A stretch of DNA of 64,000 bases from Rhodobacterales bacterium (GTDB lineage: Bacteria; Pseudomonadota; Alphaproteobacteria; Rhodobacterales; Rhodobacteraceae): NCBI GenBank assembly GCA_021155205.1, contig JAJNPS010000011.1, positions 1-64,000 on the forward strand. Reading direction: 5' to 3'. The position numbers and the translations under genes were made by a program. Position 1 is the stretch's first letter. The number at the start of each line of letters is the position of its first letter. This document shows positions 52,263 to 60,742 of this stretch, in pieces. The notes under the pieces are model-generated. The model did not search any database. It was not told where the DNA came from and saw only the letters and a list, made by a program, of their open reading frames with translations.

Positions 52263-52294
52263 GGGGGGCGGTGCAGTCCATCGCCCCGCCCCCC
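52263..52294 (+). terminator. Stem-loop after AgpA-like binding-protein gene
   Basis: A 9-bp G/C stem (52263-52271 with 52286-52294) sits 20 bases after the binding-protein stop and 35 bases before the permease start. No T run is present. This is the third binding-protein gene in the window with such a structure behind it. Confidence 0.55.
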
Positions 52295-52328
52295 TTACCC
52301 CGACCTTTCCCCCCCAGGGTGCCATGCC

Positions 52329-53357
52329 ATGCTGCGATTTCTGATGATCCGCATCGCGCAATCCGTGCCGGTCCTTCTGGTGATGAGCATGATCACCTTT
52401 GTCATCATCCAGGCCCCGCCCGGCGACTATGGTGACTTCATCCGGTCGAACATGATCACCCAGGGCAACGCCACCTCCGAGGCGGCGAACCGCGCGGCCG
52501 AAGCTTACCGCGAAACCAACGGCCTGAATGATCCGATGGTGGTGCAGTATGGCCGCTGGCTCTGGGGCATCGTCTCGCGCGGCGATTTCGGCCAGTCCTA
52601 TGCCTATAACAAGCCCATCGCCGACATCCTGCTGCAACGCTTGCCGCCGACCATTGCCATCGCGCTGATCAGCCATCTGTTGGCGACCTTCATCGGCATC
52701 GGGTTCGGCATCCTTGCGGCAACGCGACAATACACCTGGGTCGACACGATGCTTTCGTTCATCTCGTTCCTCGGGATGACGATCCCGCGCTTCCTCCTGG
52801 CGCTGATCATCCTGTACATCCTGGCCTACAAGCTGAACGTGCAAGAGATCGGGTCGTTTTATTCCAGCCGGTTCGGCGGACAGCCCTACTGGTTCGGCTG
52901 GTTCGATTTCAACTGGGCCAAGCTCTGGAACCTGATCCAGCATGTCTGGCCGGTGATCGCAGTCGCAACCATCGGCGGGCTGGCCTACAACATGCGGGTG
53001 ATGCGGGCGAACCTGCTCGACACGCTGAACGCGCAATATGTCGAAACGGCGCGGGCCAAGGGCCTGGGCGAGGGCGCCGTGATCATGCGTCACGCCGTGC
53101 CCAATGCGCTGCATCCGCTGGTCGCCTATCAGGGCGTCGTGCTGCCCTACATGCTGACCGGCGAGATCGAGGTCGCCATCGTCTTCGGCCTTGCCACCAT
53201 CGGCCCCGCCATCGTGCAGTCGATGGGCATCGGCGACGTCTATGTCACGGCGACGCTGCTGCTGGTCCTGGGGGCCACCCTGATCGTCGGCAACATCATC
53301 GCGGACCTTTTGCTCGTCGCACTTGATCCGCGCATCCGCGTGGGGGCCGACGCATGA
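52329..53357 (+). CDS. ABC transporter permease (DppB/AgpB-like)
   Basis: The 342-residue inner-membrane permease has an N-terminal helix (LMIRIAQSVPVLLVMSMITFVII), the GDFGQSYAYNKPI segment of DppB-type proteins and the coupling loop MRANLLDTLNAQYVETARAKGLGE. It pairs with the next permease. Its start is MLRFLMIRI behind a pyrimidine-rich leader with no clear ribosome binding site, so translation may depend on upstream structure. Its stop overlaps the next start (ATGA). Confidence 0.92.
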   Translation: MLRFLMIRIAQSVPVLLVMSMITFVIIQAPPGDYGDFIRSNMITQGNATSEAANRAAEAYRETNGLNDPMVVQYGRWLWGIVSRGDFGQSYAYNKPIADILLQRLPPTIAIALISHLLATFIGIGFGILAATRQYTWVDTMLSFISFLGMTIPRFLLALIILYILAYKLNVQEIGSFYSSRFGGQPYWFGWFDFNWAKLWNLIQHVWPVIAVATIGGLAYNMRVMRANLLDTLNAQYVETARAKGLGEGAVIMRHAVPNALHPLVAYQGVVLPYMLTGEIEVAIVFGLATIGPAIVQSMGIGDVYVTATLLLVLGATLIVGNIIADLLLVALDPRIRVGADA

Positions 53358-54475
53358 CCACGCATGAGGGCGAGGTCGCCGACGACCGCACCACGACCGT
53401 TTCCAGCGCCTCGCAAAGCTATGCGGCACTGGTCTGGCGACGGTTCCGCAAGTCTGTCCCCGGCATGCTCGGGCTGGTGCTGGTTTCGCTGTTGCTGATC
53501 ATTGCGGTCTTCGCCGATTTCTTCGCGCCGATGAACCCCAATGCCTCGACCGCGTCCTTTGCGCCGCCGGACCATATCTCGTTCTTTACCAAGGACGGCT
53601 TTACCCTTTGGCCCGTGGCCTATTCGATCACCGAAAGCGAGGAACTTGACCCGGTCACGTTCCAGCCGCTGATGGGTCCTGACATGGACAACCCGCGCCC
53701 GCTGGTCCTGTTCGCCAAAGGCGCGCCGTACAGGCTGTGGGGTCTGATCCCGATGGAGCGGCGGTTCATTGGCCTCGCTGATGGCAGCCCGCTGCATATC
53801 CTCGGCACTGACAAGCTCGGCCGGGACATCCTTGCGCGCGGGATCGTCGGCAGCCGCATTTCGCTGATGATCGCGCTGGTGTCGATCTCGCTGATCACCA
53901 TCATCGGAACGCTGGCCGGGATCACCTCAGGCTATCTGGGCGGCAAGTTCGACCTGTGGTTCCAGCGGTTCGTGGAGATCATCCTGGCCTTCCCGCAGCT
54001 GCCCCTTTACCTCGCGCTGACGACACTGATCCCGGTGACGGCGCCGTCCTACATCTTCCTCAGCTTTGTCATCCTTGTCATCGCGGGCCTCGGCTGGGCG
54101 CAGCTTTCCCGCGAGGTGCGCGGCAAGACGATGTCGATGGCGCGCATCGACTATGTGCGCGCGGCAACCGCAGTCGGGGCATCCGACGCCCGCATCATCA
54201 CCCGCCACATCCTGCCCAACGTGATGAGCCATGTCATCGTCGCCGTGACCCTGGGCATCCCGACCATCATCCTGCTGGAAAGTTTCCTCGGCTTCCTCGG
54301 CTTCGCCGTGAAGCCGCCGCTGATCTCATGGGGCCTGATGCTGCAGGATGCGGGAACGTTTTCAGTGATCGGATCGTATCCGTGGATCCTGGCCCCCGTC
54401 GGCTTTGTGCTGCTGGCGGTTTTTGCATTCAATGCTCTGGGGGATGGCCTGCGTGATGCCATTGACCCCTATTGA
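53354..54475 (+). CDS. ABC transporter permease (DppC/AgpC-like)
   Basis: The 373-residue permease has the first helix at about residues 36-58, then an unusually long periplasmic loop of some 100 residues (from NPNASTASFAPPDH to SPLHILGTDKLGRD), then the DppC transport domain with coupling loop KTMSMARIDYVRAATAVGASDARI. The long loop is typical of permeases paired with the large AgpA-type receptors and may contact it. Confidence 0.92.
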   Translation: MTTHEGEVADDRTTTVSSASQSYAALVWRRFRKSVPGMLGLVLVSLLLIIAVFADFFAPMNPNASTASFAPPDHISFFTKDGFTLWPVAYSITESEELDPVTFQPLMGPDMDNPRPLVLFAKGAPYRLWGLIPMERRFIGLADGSPLHILGTDKLGRDILARGIVGSRISLMIALVSISLITIIGTLAGITSGYLGGKFDLWFQRFVEIILAFPQLPLYLALTTLIPVTAPSYIFLSFVILVIAGLGWAQLSREVRGKTMSMARIDYVRAATAVGASDARIITRHILPNVMSHVIVAVTLGIPTIILLESFLGFLGFAVKPPLISWGLMLQDAGTFSVIGSYPWILAPVGFVLLAVFAFNALGDGLRDAIDPY

Positions 54476-54482
54476 AGCCGCG

Positions 54483-56096
54483 ATGACAGACGATCTCGCC
54501 ATCGAAGCCCGCAATATCGGCGTCACCTTCAAGGTCGACGGCGGGCAGATTCAGGCAGTAAAGGATGTGTCCTTCACGCTGCGCAAGGGCCAGACCATCG
54601 CGCTGGTCGGCGAAAGCGGGTCGGGCAAATCAGTGACGGCGCGCGCGATCATGAAGCTGCTGACGAAACGCGCGCGTGTGTCGGACAAGACCGAAATCCT
54701 TTATGCCGGCCGCGACATGGCACATCTGTCGGACCGCGAGATGCGCAAACTTCGCGGCAACCGGCTGACGATGATCTTTCAGGAGCCGATGTCGTCGCTG
54801 AACCCCGTCTATACCATCGGCGCGCAACTGGCCGAGGTGCTGCGGATCCACCAGACCATCTCCAGGGCCGATGCCATGAAGCGCGCGGTGGAACTGCTGG
54901 CAGAGGTGCAGATCCCCGACCCCGAGGCGCGCGTCCAGCAATACCCGCACCAGCTGTCGGGCGGGCAGCGCCAGCGCGTGATGATCGCGATGGCGCTGGC
55001 CAACAACCCGGACGTGCTGATCGCGGATGAGCCGACGACGGCGCTGGATGTGACGGTTCAGGCAGAAATTCTGAACCTGATCAAGACGCTCAAGACCAGG
55101 AACGGCATGGCGGTGATCCTGATCACGCATGACCTGACCGTGGTGCGCCAGTTCGCCGATCATGTCTACGTGATGCAGCACGGGCTGGTGCGTGAAGAGG
55201 GTCCGACCGAACAGGTATTCACAAACCCGCAGCACCCCTACACGCGGCGACTGCTTGGGTCGGAACCGAAAGGACATGCAAACGAGTTGACGGGTAGTCC
55301 CGAAACTGTGTTGGAGGGCCGCAATGTCCGAGTGACCTACTCCTTGCGCAAAGGGGGAGCTTTCCGGGGCACCTACCATGATCTCCAGGCGGTCGATGGC
55401 CTGTCGCTGAACCTGAAGCGCGGCGAGACGTTGGGGCTGGTCGGCGAAAGCGGATCGGGCAAGACCACCTTTGGTCAGGCGCTGATGCGGCTGAACAAGC
55501 TGACCGGCGGCGAGGTTGACTTCCTTGGCCATCGGCTCGACGGCCTCGACCGCGCAGGTATGAAGCCCTACCGCCAGCGCATGCAGATCGTGTTCCAGGA
55601 CCCGTTCAGCAGTCTCAACCCCCGGATGTCGGTCCGCCAGATCATTGAGGAAGGCCTGATCGTCAACGGCATTGGCCGCGACCGGACGGATCGGGTGGAC
55701 CGCGTGCGGCAGGCCTTGCGCGATGCCGGTCTGCCCGACACCATCCTGTCGCGGTTCCCGCATGAATTCTCGGGTGGCCAGCGCCAGCGTCTTGCCATTG
55801 CGCGTGCCGTGGCGCTGGAACCGGAGTTCATCCTGCTGGACGAACCGACCAGCGCGCTGGATTTGTCGGTGCAGGCGCAGATCATTGATTTGCTGAGGAA
55901 ACTCCAGCGCGACAAGGGCCTGAGCTACCTTTTCATCAGCCATGATCTCAAGGTCGTCCGCGCGCTTTGCCACCGCGTCGTCGTCATGCAGAACGGCAAG
56001 ATCGTGGAGCAGGGCCCGGTCGCCGAAGTGCTGGAAAACCCATCTACCGACTATACCCGCCGCCTCGTGCGGGCGGCCTTTGAAATAGCAACCTGA
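54483..56096 (+). CDS. ABC transporter, two fused ATP-binding domains (DppD-DppF type)
   Basis: The 537-residue protein has two complete ATPase domains. The first has GESGSGKSVTARAI, LSGGQRQRVMIAMALANNP and DVLIADEPTTALDVT; the second has GESGSGKTTFGQAL, FSGGQRQRLAIARAVALEP and FILLDEPTSALDLS. It energises the alpha-galactoside importer. The start at 54483 lies seven bases after the permease stop; frames further upstream overlap the permease and are not used. Confidence 0.94.
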   Translation: MTDDLAIEARNIGVTFKVDGGQIQAVKDVSFTLRKGQTIALVGESGSGKSVTARAIMKLLTKRARVSDKTEILYAGRDMAHLSDREMRKLRGNRLTMIFQEPMSSLNPVYTIGAQLAEVLRIHQTISRADAMKRAVELLAEVQIPDPEARVQQYPHQLSGGQRQRVMIAMALANNPDVLIADEPTTALDVTVQAEILNLIKTLKTRNGMAVILITHDLTVVRQFADHVYVMQHGLVREEGPTEQVFTNPQHPYTRRLLGSEPKGHANELTGSPETVLEGRNVRVTYSLRKGGAFRGTYHDLQAVDGLSLNLKRGETLGLVGESGSGKTTFGQALMRLNKLTGGEVDFLGHRLDGLDRAGMKPYRQRMQIVFQDPFSSLNPRMSVRQIIEEGLIVNGIGRDRTDRVDRVRQALRDAGLPDTILSRFPHEFSGGQRQRLAIARAVALEPEFILLDEPTSALDLSVQAQIIDLLRKLQRDKGLSYLFISHDLKVVRALCHRVVVMQNGKIVEQGPVAEVLENPSTDYTRRLVRAAFEIAT

Positions 56097-56104
56097 GAAG
56101 CAAA

Positions 56105-57472
56105 ATGTCCAGACCCATCATTACATTCATCGGTGCCGGTTCCGCCGTTTTCACCAAGAACATCGCGGGCGACATCCTGCAGCGTCCAGCACTTGCGGAC
56201 GCGGAAATCCGCCTGATGGACATCAACCCGCAGCGGTTGGAGGAATCCGAGATCATCGTCGGCAAGCTCGCGCAGACCCTTGGCGGCAAGGCCACCGTCA
56301 AGACCTACACCAACCAGCGCCGGTCACTCGAGAACGCCGATTTCGTCGTCTGCTGTTTCCAGGTCGGCGGCTACGAACCCTGCACGGTCACGGATTTCGA
56401 GGTGCCAAAGACCTATGGCCTGCGCCAGACCATCGCCGACACCCTTGGCATCGGCGGCATCATGCGCGGCCTGCGCACGGTCCCGGTGCTGTGGTCGGTC
56501 TGCGAGGATCTGCTGGCGGTCGCACCGGATGCCATCGTCATGCAATACGTGAATCCGATGGCGATCAACACCTGGGCCATCGCCGCGAAGTATCCGGCGA
56601 TCCGCCAGGTCGGCCTGTGCCATTCCGTTCAAGGGACCGCCTGGGAACTGGCCCGCGATCTGGACATTCCGGTCGAGGACATCCGCTTTCGCGCGGGCGG
56701 AATCAACCACATGGCGTTCTATCTGACGTTTGAGCATCGCCAGCCTGACGGCAGCTACAAGGACCTCTATCCCGCGCTGAAACAAGGCTACCGCGAAGGG
56801 CGTTTCCCGAAACCCAGCCACTGGAACCCGCGCTGCCCGAACAAGGTGCGGTACGAGATGCTGACCCGGCTGGGGTATTTCGTGACCGAAAGTTCAGAGC
56901 ATTTCGCCGAATACACGCCGTGGTTCATCAAGCGCGACCGCCCGGACCTGATCGAGAAATTCGGCATCCCCTTGGACGAATATCCCAAGCGCTGTGTCGA
57001 ACAGATCGCCCGCTGGCAGAAGGAGGCGCACGACCTGAAAACCGCCAACACGGCGGAACTGAAGGAAAGCCACGAATATGCCAGCCAGATCGTCAATTCG
57101 GTCGTGACGGGTGAGCCGTCGGTGATCTACGGCAACATCGGCAATCGCGGCTATATTCCACAGCTGCCCGACGGCTGCGCGGTCGAGGTGCCGACCCTGG
57201 TCGACCACATGGGCCTGCAACCCACTGTCGTGCATGACATTCCGCCTCAGCTGATCGGCCTGATGCGGACCAACATCAACGTGCAGGACCTGACAGTGCA
57301 GGCGCTGCTGACCGAGAACCCCGAACACATCTATCATGCCGCAATGCTCGACCCCCATACAGGGGCGGAACTGGATCTGGACCAGATATGGGCGATGACG
57401 CATGACCTCTTGGCGGCGCATGGCGACTGGCTGCCGGAATGGGCGCGTGTAGCTGCACGCAAGGCGGGCTAG
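56105..57472 (+). CDS. melA: Alpha-galactosidase, glycoside hydrolase family 4
   Basis: The 455-residue NAD+- and Mn2+-dependent glycosidase hydrolyses alpha-galactosides such as melibiose in the cytoplasm by a redox-elimination mechanism. It has the Rossmann motif ITFIGAGSAVFTKNIAGDI, the metal ligands in GLCHSVQGTAWELA (Cys, His) and GGINHMAFYLTF (His), and the VNPMAINTWAI segment. It begins eight bases after the ATPase gene. It is the closer of the two GH4 proteins here to classical MelA. Confidence 0.94.
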   Translation: MSRPIITFIGAGSAVFTKNIAGDILQRPALADAEIRLMDINPQRLEESEIIVGKLAQTLGGKATVKTYTNQRRSLENADFVVCCFQVGGYEPCTVTDFEVPKTYGLRQTIADTLGIGGIMRGLRTVPVLWSVCEDLLAVAPDAIVMQYVNPMAINTWAIAAKYPAIRQVGLCHSVQGTAWELARDLDIPVEDIRFRAGGINHMAFYLTFEHRQPDGSYKDLYPALKQGYREGRFPKPSHWNPRCPNKVRYEMLTRLGYFVTESSEHFAEYTPWFIKRDRPDLIEKFGIPLDEYPKRCVEQIARWQKEAHDLKTANTAELKESHEYASQIVNSVVTGEPSVIYGNIGNRGYIPQLPDGCAVEVPTLVDHMGLQPTVVHDIPPQLIGLMRTNINVQDLTVQALLTENPEHIYHAAMLDPHTGAELDLDQIWAMTHDLLAAHGDWLPEWARVAARKAG

Positions 57473-57475
57473 GCC

Positions 57476-58990
57476 ATGTGGCCCGCGCGCATCCTTGTGG
57501 TCGGGGGCGGCACCGCCGGATGGCTTGCGGCCATGATGCTGGGCGACGCGGCGCGCCGGGCAGGGCGGCCCTGTGCGGTGACGGTGATCGAAAGTTCCAA
57601 GATCGGCACGATTGGCGTGGGCGAGGGCACCACGGCCGTCTTTCGCCAGATGCTCAAGCACTTCGATCTCGACGAGATGGAGTTTCTGGCCGCCACGGGG
57701 GCCACGATCAAGTTCGGCATCCGTCACAAGGACTGGCGTCGCAAGGGTCATTCCTACGATGGCCCGATCGACGATCCGCATCAGGTGGCAGGCCTCGGGG
57801 CGACGAATGCGCTGGATTTGTATGCGGTCAGTCAGGGCGAAAGCGTCGGACAACCGCATCTTTTCCAGCACTTGCTGAACAAGTCCCGCAGCCCTTTTGC
57901 ACGCATCGGCGAAAGGCTGGTGCCGGTCGGTCCCTATCACCACGCCTACCACTTCGACCAGGCTCTGGCGGGCAAGTGGCTGCGCTCCAAGGCCCGCGCC
58001 ATCGACATCATCGACGATCAGGTGGCGTCAGTGAATATTAATTCGGAAACAGGCAATATCATCTCGCTGACGCTGGAAAGCGGGCAGGTGGTCGAGGCGG
58101 ATCTGTTCATCGACTGCACCGGGTTTCGCCGCCGCCTGATCACCGAAATGGGGGCCAAGTGGCAGCACTATGGGTCAGTCCTGCCGGTCAACCGTGCGAT
58201 GCCGTTCTGGCTGGACATTCCGGAGGGGGAGGAGATCGCGCCCTGCACGCTCGCCTGGGCGCAAGGTTCAGGCTGGATGTGGAAAATCCCGACACAAGAG
58301 CGTTACGGCTGCGGTTACGTCTATTCAGATGCACACCTGACACCGGATCAGGCCAAGGATGAAATCGAGGCGTCGCTTGGCCATCCTATCCACGTCCGCA
58401 ACGACATCAAGATCGACGCCGGGCGGCTGGACCGCCAGTGGATCGGCAATTGCATCGCGCTGGGTCTGTCATCGAGTTTCCTGGAGCCGCTGGAGGCAAC
58501 GTCCATCCATGGCACGGTCGTTCAGTTGATGCTTCTGTCTACCTTGCTGGACAATCCGAATGACCGTTCATGTAGCGCGTTCAATGTCGCATGCTCGCGC
58601 CAGGTCGACAACTTTCGCGACTTCATCCGGCTGCACTATGTCAGCGAGCGTCGCGATACCCCGTTCTGGCGCGACGTCGCCGATGCCACGCCCGACGATC
58701 TGAAGCATCGCCTGACCCGCTGGGCCGCCAAGGTGCCGGGGCCAGAGGATTTCGCGCCCTTCCCGATGAACCTTCCGCATGTCGGGCATCACCTGCACGT
58801 GCCGGTTCTCGATGGCCTTGGCCTGCTGAGCCCGGCATCGGCCAAAGCCGCACTCGCGGCAAACCCCAAGCTGCGCGCCAACGCCCGCCGGATGTCGCAC
58901 GCCCTGACCACCGAATACCGCCAGGCCGCCGGGCGCGCCCTTGGCCACCGCGAATTCCTTACATCCCTGCAGACGGAGACCGTCCCATGA
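57476..58990 (+). CDS. Flavin-dependent halogenase (tryptophan halogenase family)
   Basis: This 504-residue FAD enzyme has the dinucleotide motif VVGGGTAGWLAA (residues 8-19), GVGEGT (47-52), the catalytic lysine at residue 79 (ATIKFGI, same number as in PrnA), the halogenase-specific WMWKIP motif (267-272) and the active-site loop FLEPLEATSIHG (about 335-345). It should use FADH2, O2 and a halide to form HOCl or HOBr for transfer from Lys79. It starts three bases after melA and overlaps the next GH4 gene by four bases, so it belongs to the alpha-galactoside operon. No flavin reductase gene is adjacent. The substrate is unknown. Confidence 0.92.
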   Translation: MWPARILVVGGGTAGWLAAMMLGDAARRAGRPCAVTVIESSKIGTIGVGEGTTAVFRQMLKHFDLDEMEFLAATGATIKFGIRHKDWRRKGHSYDGPIDDPHQVAGLGATNALDLYAVSQGESVGQPHLFQHLLNKSRSPFARIGERLVPVGPYHHAYHFDQALAGKWLRSKARAIDIIDDQVASVNINSETGNIISLTLESGQVVEADLFIDCTGFRRRLITEMGAKWQHYGSVLPVNRAMPFWLDIPEGEEIAPCTLAWAQGSGWMWKIPTQERYGCGYVYSDAHLTPDQAKDEIEASLGHPIHVRNDIKIDAGRLDRQWIGNCIALGLSSSFLEPLEATSIHGTVVQLMLLSTLLDNPNDRSCSAFNVACSRQVDNFRDFIRLHYVSERRDTPFWRDVADATPDDLKHRLTRWAAKVPGPEDFAPFPMNLPHVGHHLHVPVLDGLGLLSPASAKAALAANPKLRANARRMSHALTTEYRQAAGRALGHREFLTSLQTETVP

Positions 58991-60483
58991 CAGCGTTCAA
59001 AGTCACCATCATCGGCGCGGGCAGCGTCGGGTTCACCAAGAAGCTCGTCTCGGACCTGCTGAAGGTGCCCGAATTCGAAGACATCGAAATCGCGCTGACC
59101 GACATCAACGACCATAACCTGCAAATGATCGCGCAGATCATCCGCCGGATTGTGGAGGTAAATGGCCTGAAAACAACCGTCACGGCGAGCACCGACCGCC
59201 GCCTGGCGCTGGAGGGCGCAGCTTACGTGATGAACGTCGTGCGGATCGGAGGCCTCGAGGCGTTCGCAGAGGACATCCGTATCCCATTGAAATACGGCGT
59301 CGATCAATGCGTCGGCGACACCATCTGCGCGGGCGGCATCCTTTACGGCCAGCGCGGGATTGCCGCAATGATGGAGTTCTGCCGCGACATCCGCGCGGTC
59401 TGCGCGCCCGACGTGCTGCTGCTGAACTACGCCAACCCGATGGCGATGATGACCTGGGCAGCCATTGAGCATGGCGGCGTCAACACCGTCGGTCTTTGCC
59501 ACGGCGTGCAGAACGGCCATCGCCAGATCGCGCGGGCATTGGGCGTGCCGATGGCCGAGGTGGACATCATCTGTTCGGGCATCAACCACCAGACCTGGTA
59601 TCTGGACATCCGCCACAACGGTCGCAAGGTCGGGCGCGGCGAACTGCTTGCCGCCTTTGAGCGTCACCCGGCGTTTTCGAAACAGGAAAAGGTGCGCATC
59701 GACGTGTTGAAACGGTTCGGGTTTTACTCGACCGAAAGCAACGGCCATCTTTCGGAATACCTGCCCTGGTACCGCAAGCGCCCCGATCAGATCATGGACT
59801 GGATTTCGCTGGACGAATGGATTCACGGCGAAACCGGCGGCTATCTGCGCTATTCCACCGAAAACCGGAACTGGTTCGAGACGGATTTCCCGACCTTTCT
59901 TGACGAGGCCGGAAAACCCCTCGCTGCCTACGAACGTACCGACGAACACGCCAGCCACATCATCGAAGGGCTGGAGACAGGCCGCGTCTATCGCGGGCAT
60001 TTCAACGTCAAGAACGGCGGCACCATCACCAACCTCGCCCCCGATTGCATCATCGAAAGCCCCGGTTTCGTCGACCGTTTCGGCATCAACATGGTCGAAG
60101 GCGTGACCCTGCCGGATGCCTGTGCCGCGACCTGTTCGGCATCCGTGAACGTCCAGCGGATGAGCGTGAAGGCTGCGATGACCGGCGATGTCGACCTGCT
60201 GAAGCAGGCGGTCCTGCATGACCCCCTGGTGGGTGCGATCTGCACGCCCGAAGAGGTCTGGCAGATGGTGGACGAGATGCTGGTGGCCCAGGCTCAATGG
60301 CTGCCGCAATATGCGGGTGCCATTCCGGCGGCGCGTGAACGGATGAAATCGCCCAAGGTCAAGACACGCGACTGGGCCGGGGCTGCGCGCCAGACCGTGC
60401 GCAGCGTCGAAGAGATGCGGGCGAAACAGGGTCCGGTGCCCGCGTCCGAGGGCCACGGCCTGGGAACGACGATCGCTGGATAG
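58987..60483 (+). CDS. GH4 glycosidase, alpha-galactosidase-like (second copy)
   Basis: The 498-residue GH4 enzyme has KVTIIGAGSVGFTKKLVSDLL, GDTICAGGILYG, NYANPMAMMTWA, metal-site VGLCHGVQNGHRQIA and CSGINHQTWYLDI. It is clearly diverged from the first copy, with a longer C-terminal extension (about 40 residues, KSPKVKTRDWAG onwards). The pair recalls agaL1 and agaL2 of Sinorhizobium. It starts inside the halogenase stop codon. Substrate preference may differ from the first enzyme. Confidence 0.92.
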   Translation: MTAFKVTIIGAGSVGFTKKLVSDLLKVPEFEDIEIALTDINDHNLQMIAQIIRRIVEVNGLKTTVTASTDRRLALEGAAYVMNVVRIGGLEAFAEDIRIPLKYGVDQCVGDTICAGGILYGQRGIAAMMEFCRDIRAVCAPDVLLLNYANPMAMMTWAAIEHGGVNTVGLCHGVQNGHRQIARALGVPMAEVDIICSGINHQTWYLDIRHNGRKVGRGELLAAFERHPAFSKQEKVRIDVLKRFGFYSTESNGHLSEYLPWYRKRPDQIMDWISLDEWIHGETGGYLRYSTENRNWFETDFPTFLDEAGKPLAAYERTDEHASHIIEGLETGRVYRGHFNVKNGGTITNLAPDCIIESPGFVDRFGINMVEGVTLPDACAATCSASVNVQRMSVKAAMTGDVDLLKQAVLHDPLVGAICTPEEVWQMVDEMLVAQAQWLPQYAGAIPAARERMKSPKVKTRDWAGAARQTVRSVEEMRAKQGPVPASEGHGLGTTIAG

Positions 60484-60742
60484 CTGGTTCACAATAAAAG
60501 CATCAGGTTTTACAACACCTTGATTGCTGGATATGGAATTGCGATGGGTGGGTCTGATCCGAAGCGAGGGCCGGTCACCATGCGTTGATCCGTGTCGCCA
60601 AAAATGTGCCGCCCCGCGCGCCACCGACCTGATGCCCAGCAACGGGCAGGGCGCGTTCTGGGCCTGCGATGCCTTGCACCTGATACCGCTCAACCGGGCC
60701 GATGTCGCTTGGGACAACCACCTTGTCGCCCTGACGCCCTGA
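60484..60742. other. Unassigned gap between GH4 gene and convergent alcohol dehydrogenase
   Basis: A 70-codon open frame (about 60533-60742) is present but has no convincing ribosome binding site and no recognised family, and its end coincides with the stop of the convergent gene. An imperfect stem at about 60500-60525 could act as a weak terminator. Nothing else was seen. Confidence 0.35.

Noticed and set aside
50353..52281. Over 600-codon minus-strand frame opposite the AgpA-like receptor gene
   Set aside because: No ribosome binding site or family motif, and the opposite strand encodes a well-recognised binding protein with signal peptide.
60533..60742. Possible 70-codon gene after the second GH4 gene
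   Set aside because: No convincing ribosome binding site, no family resemblance, and it ends exactly at the convergent gene; listed only as an unassigned gap.
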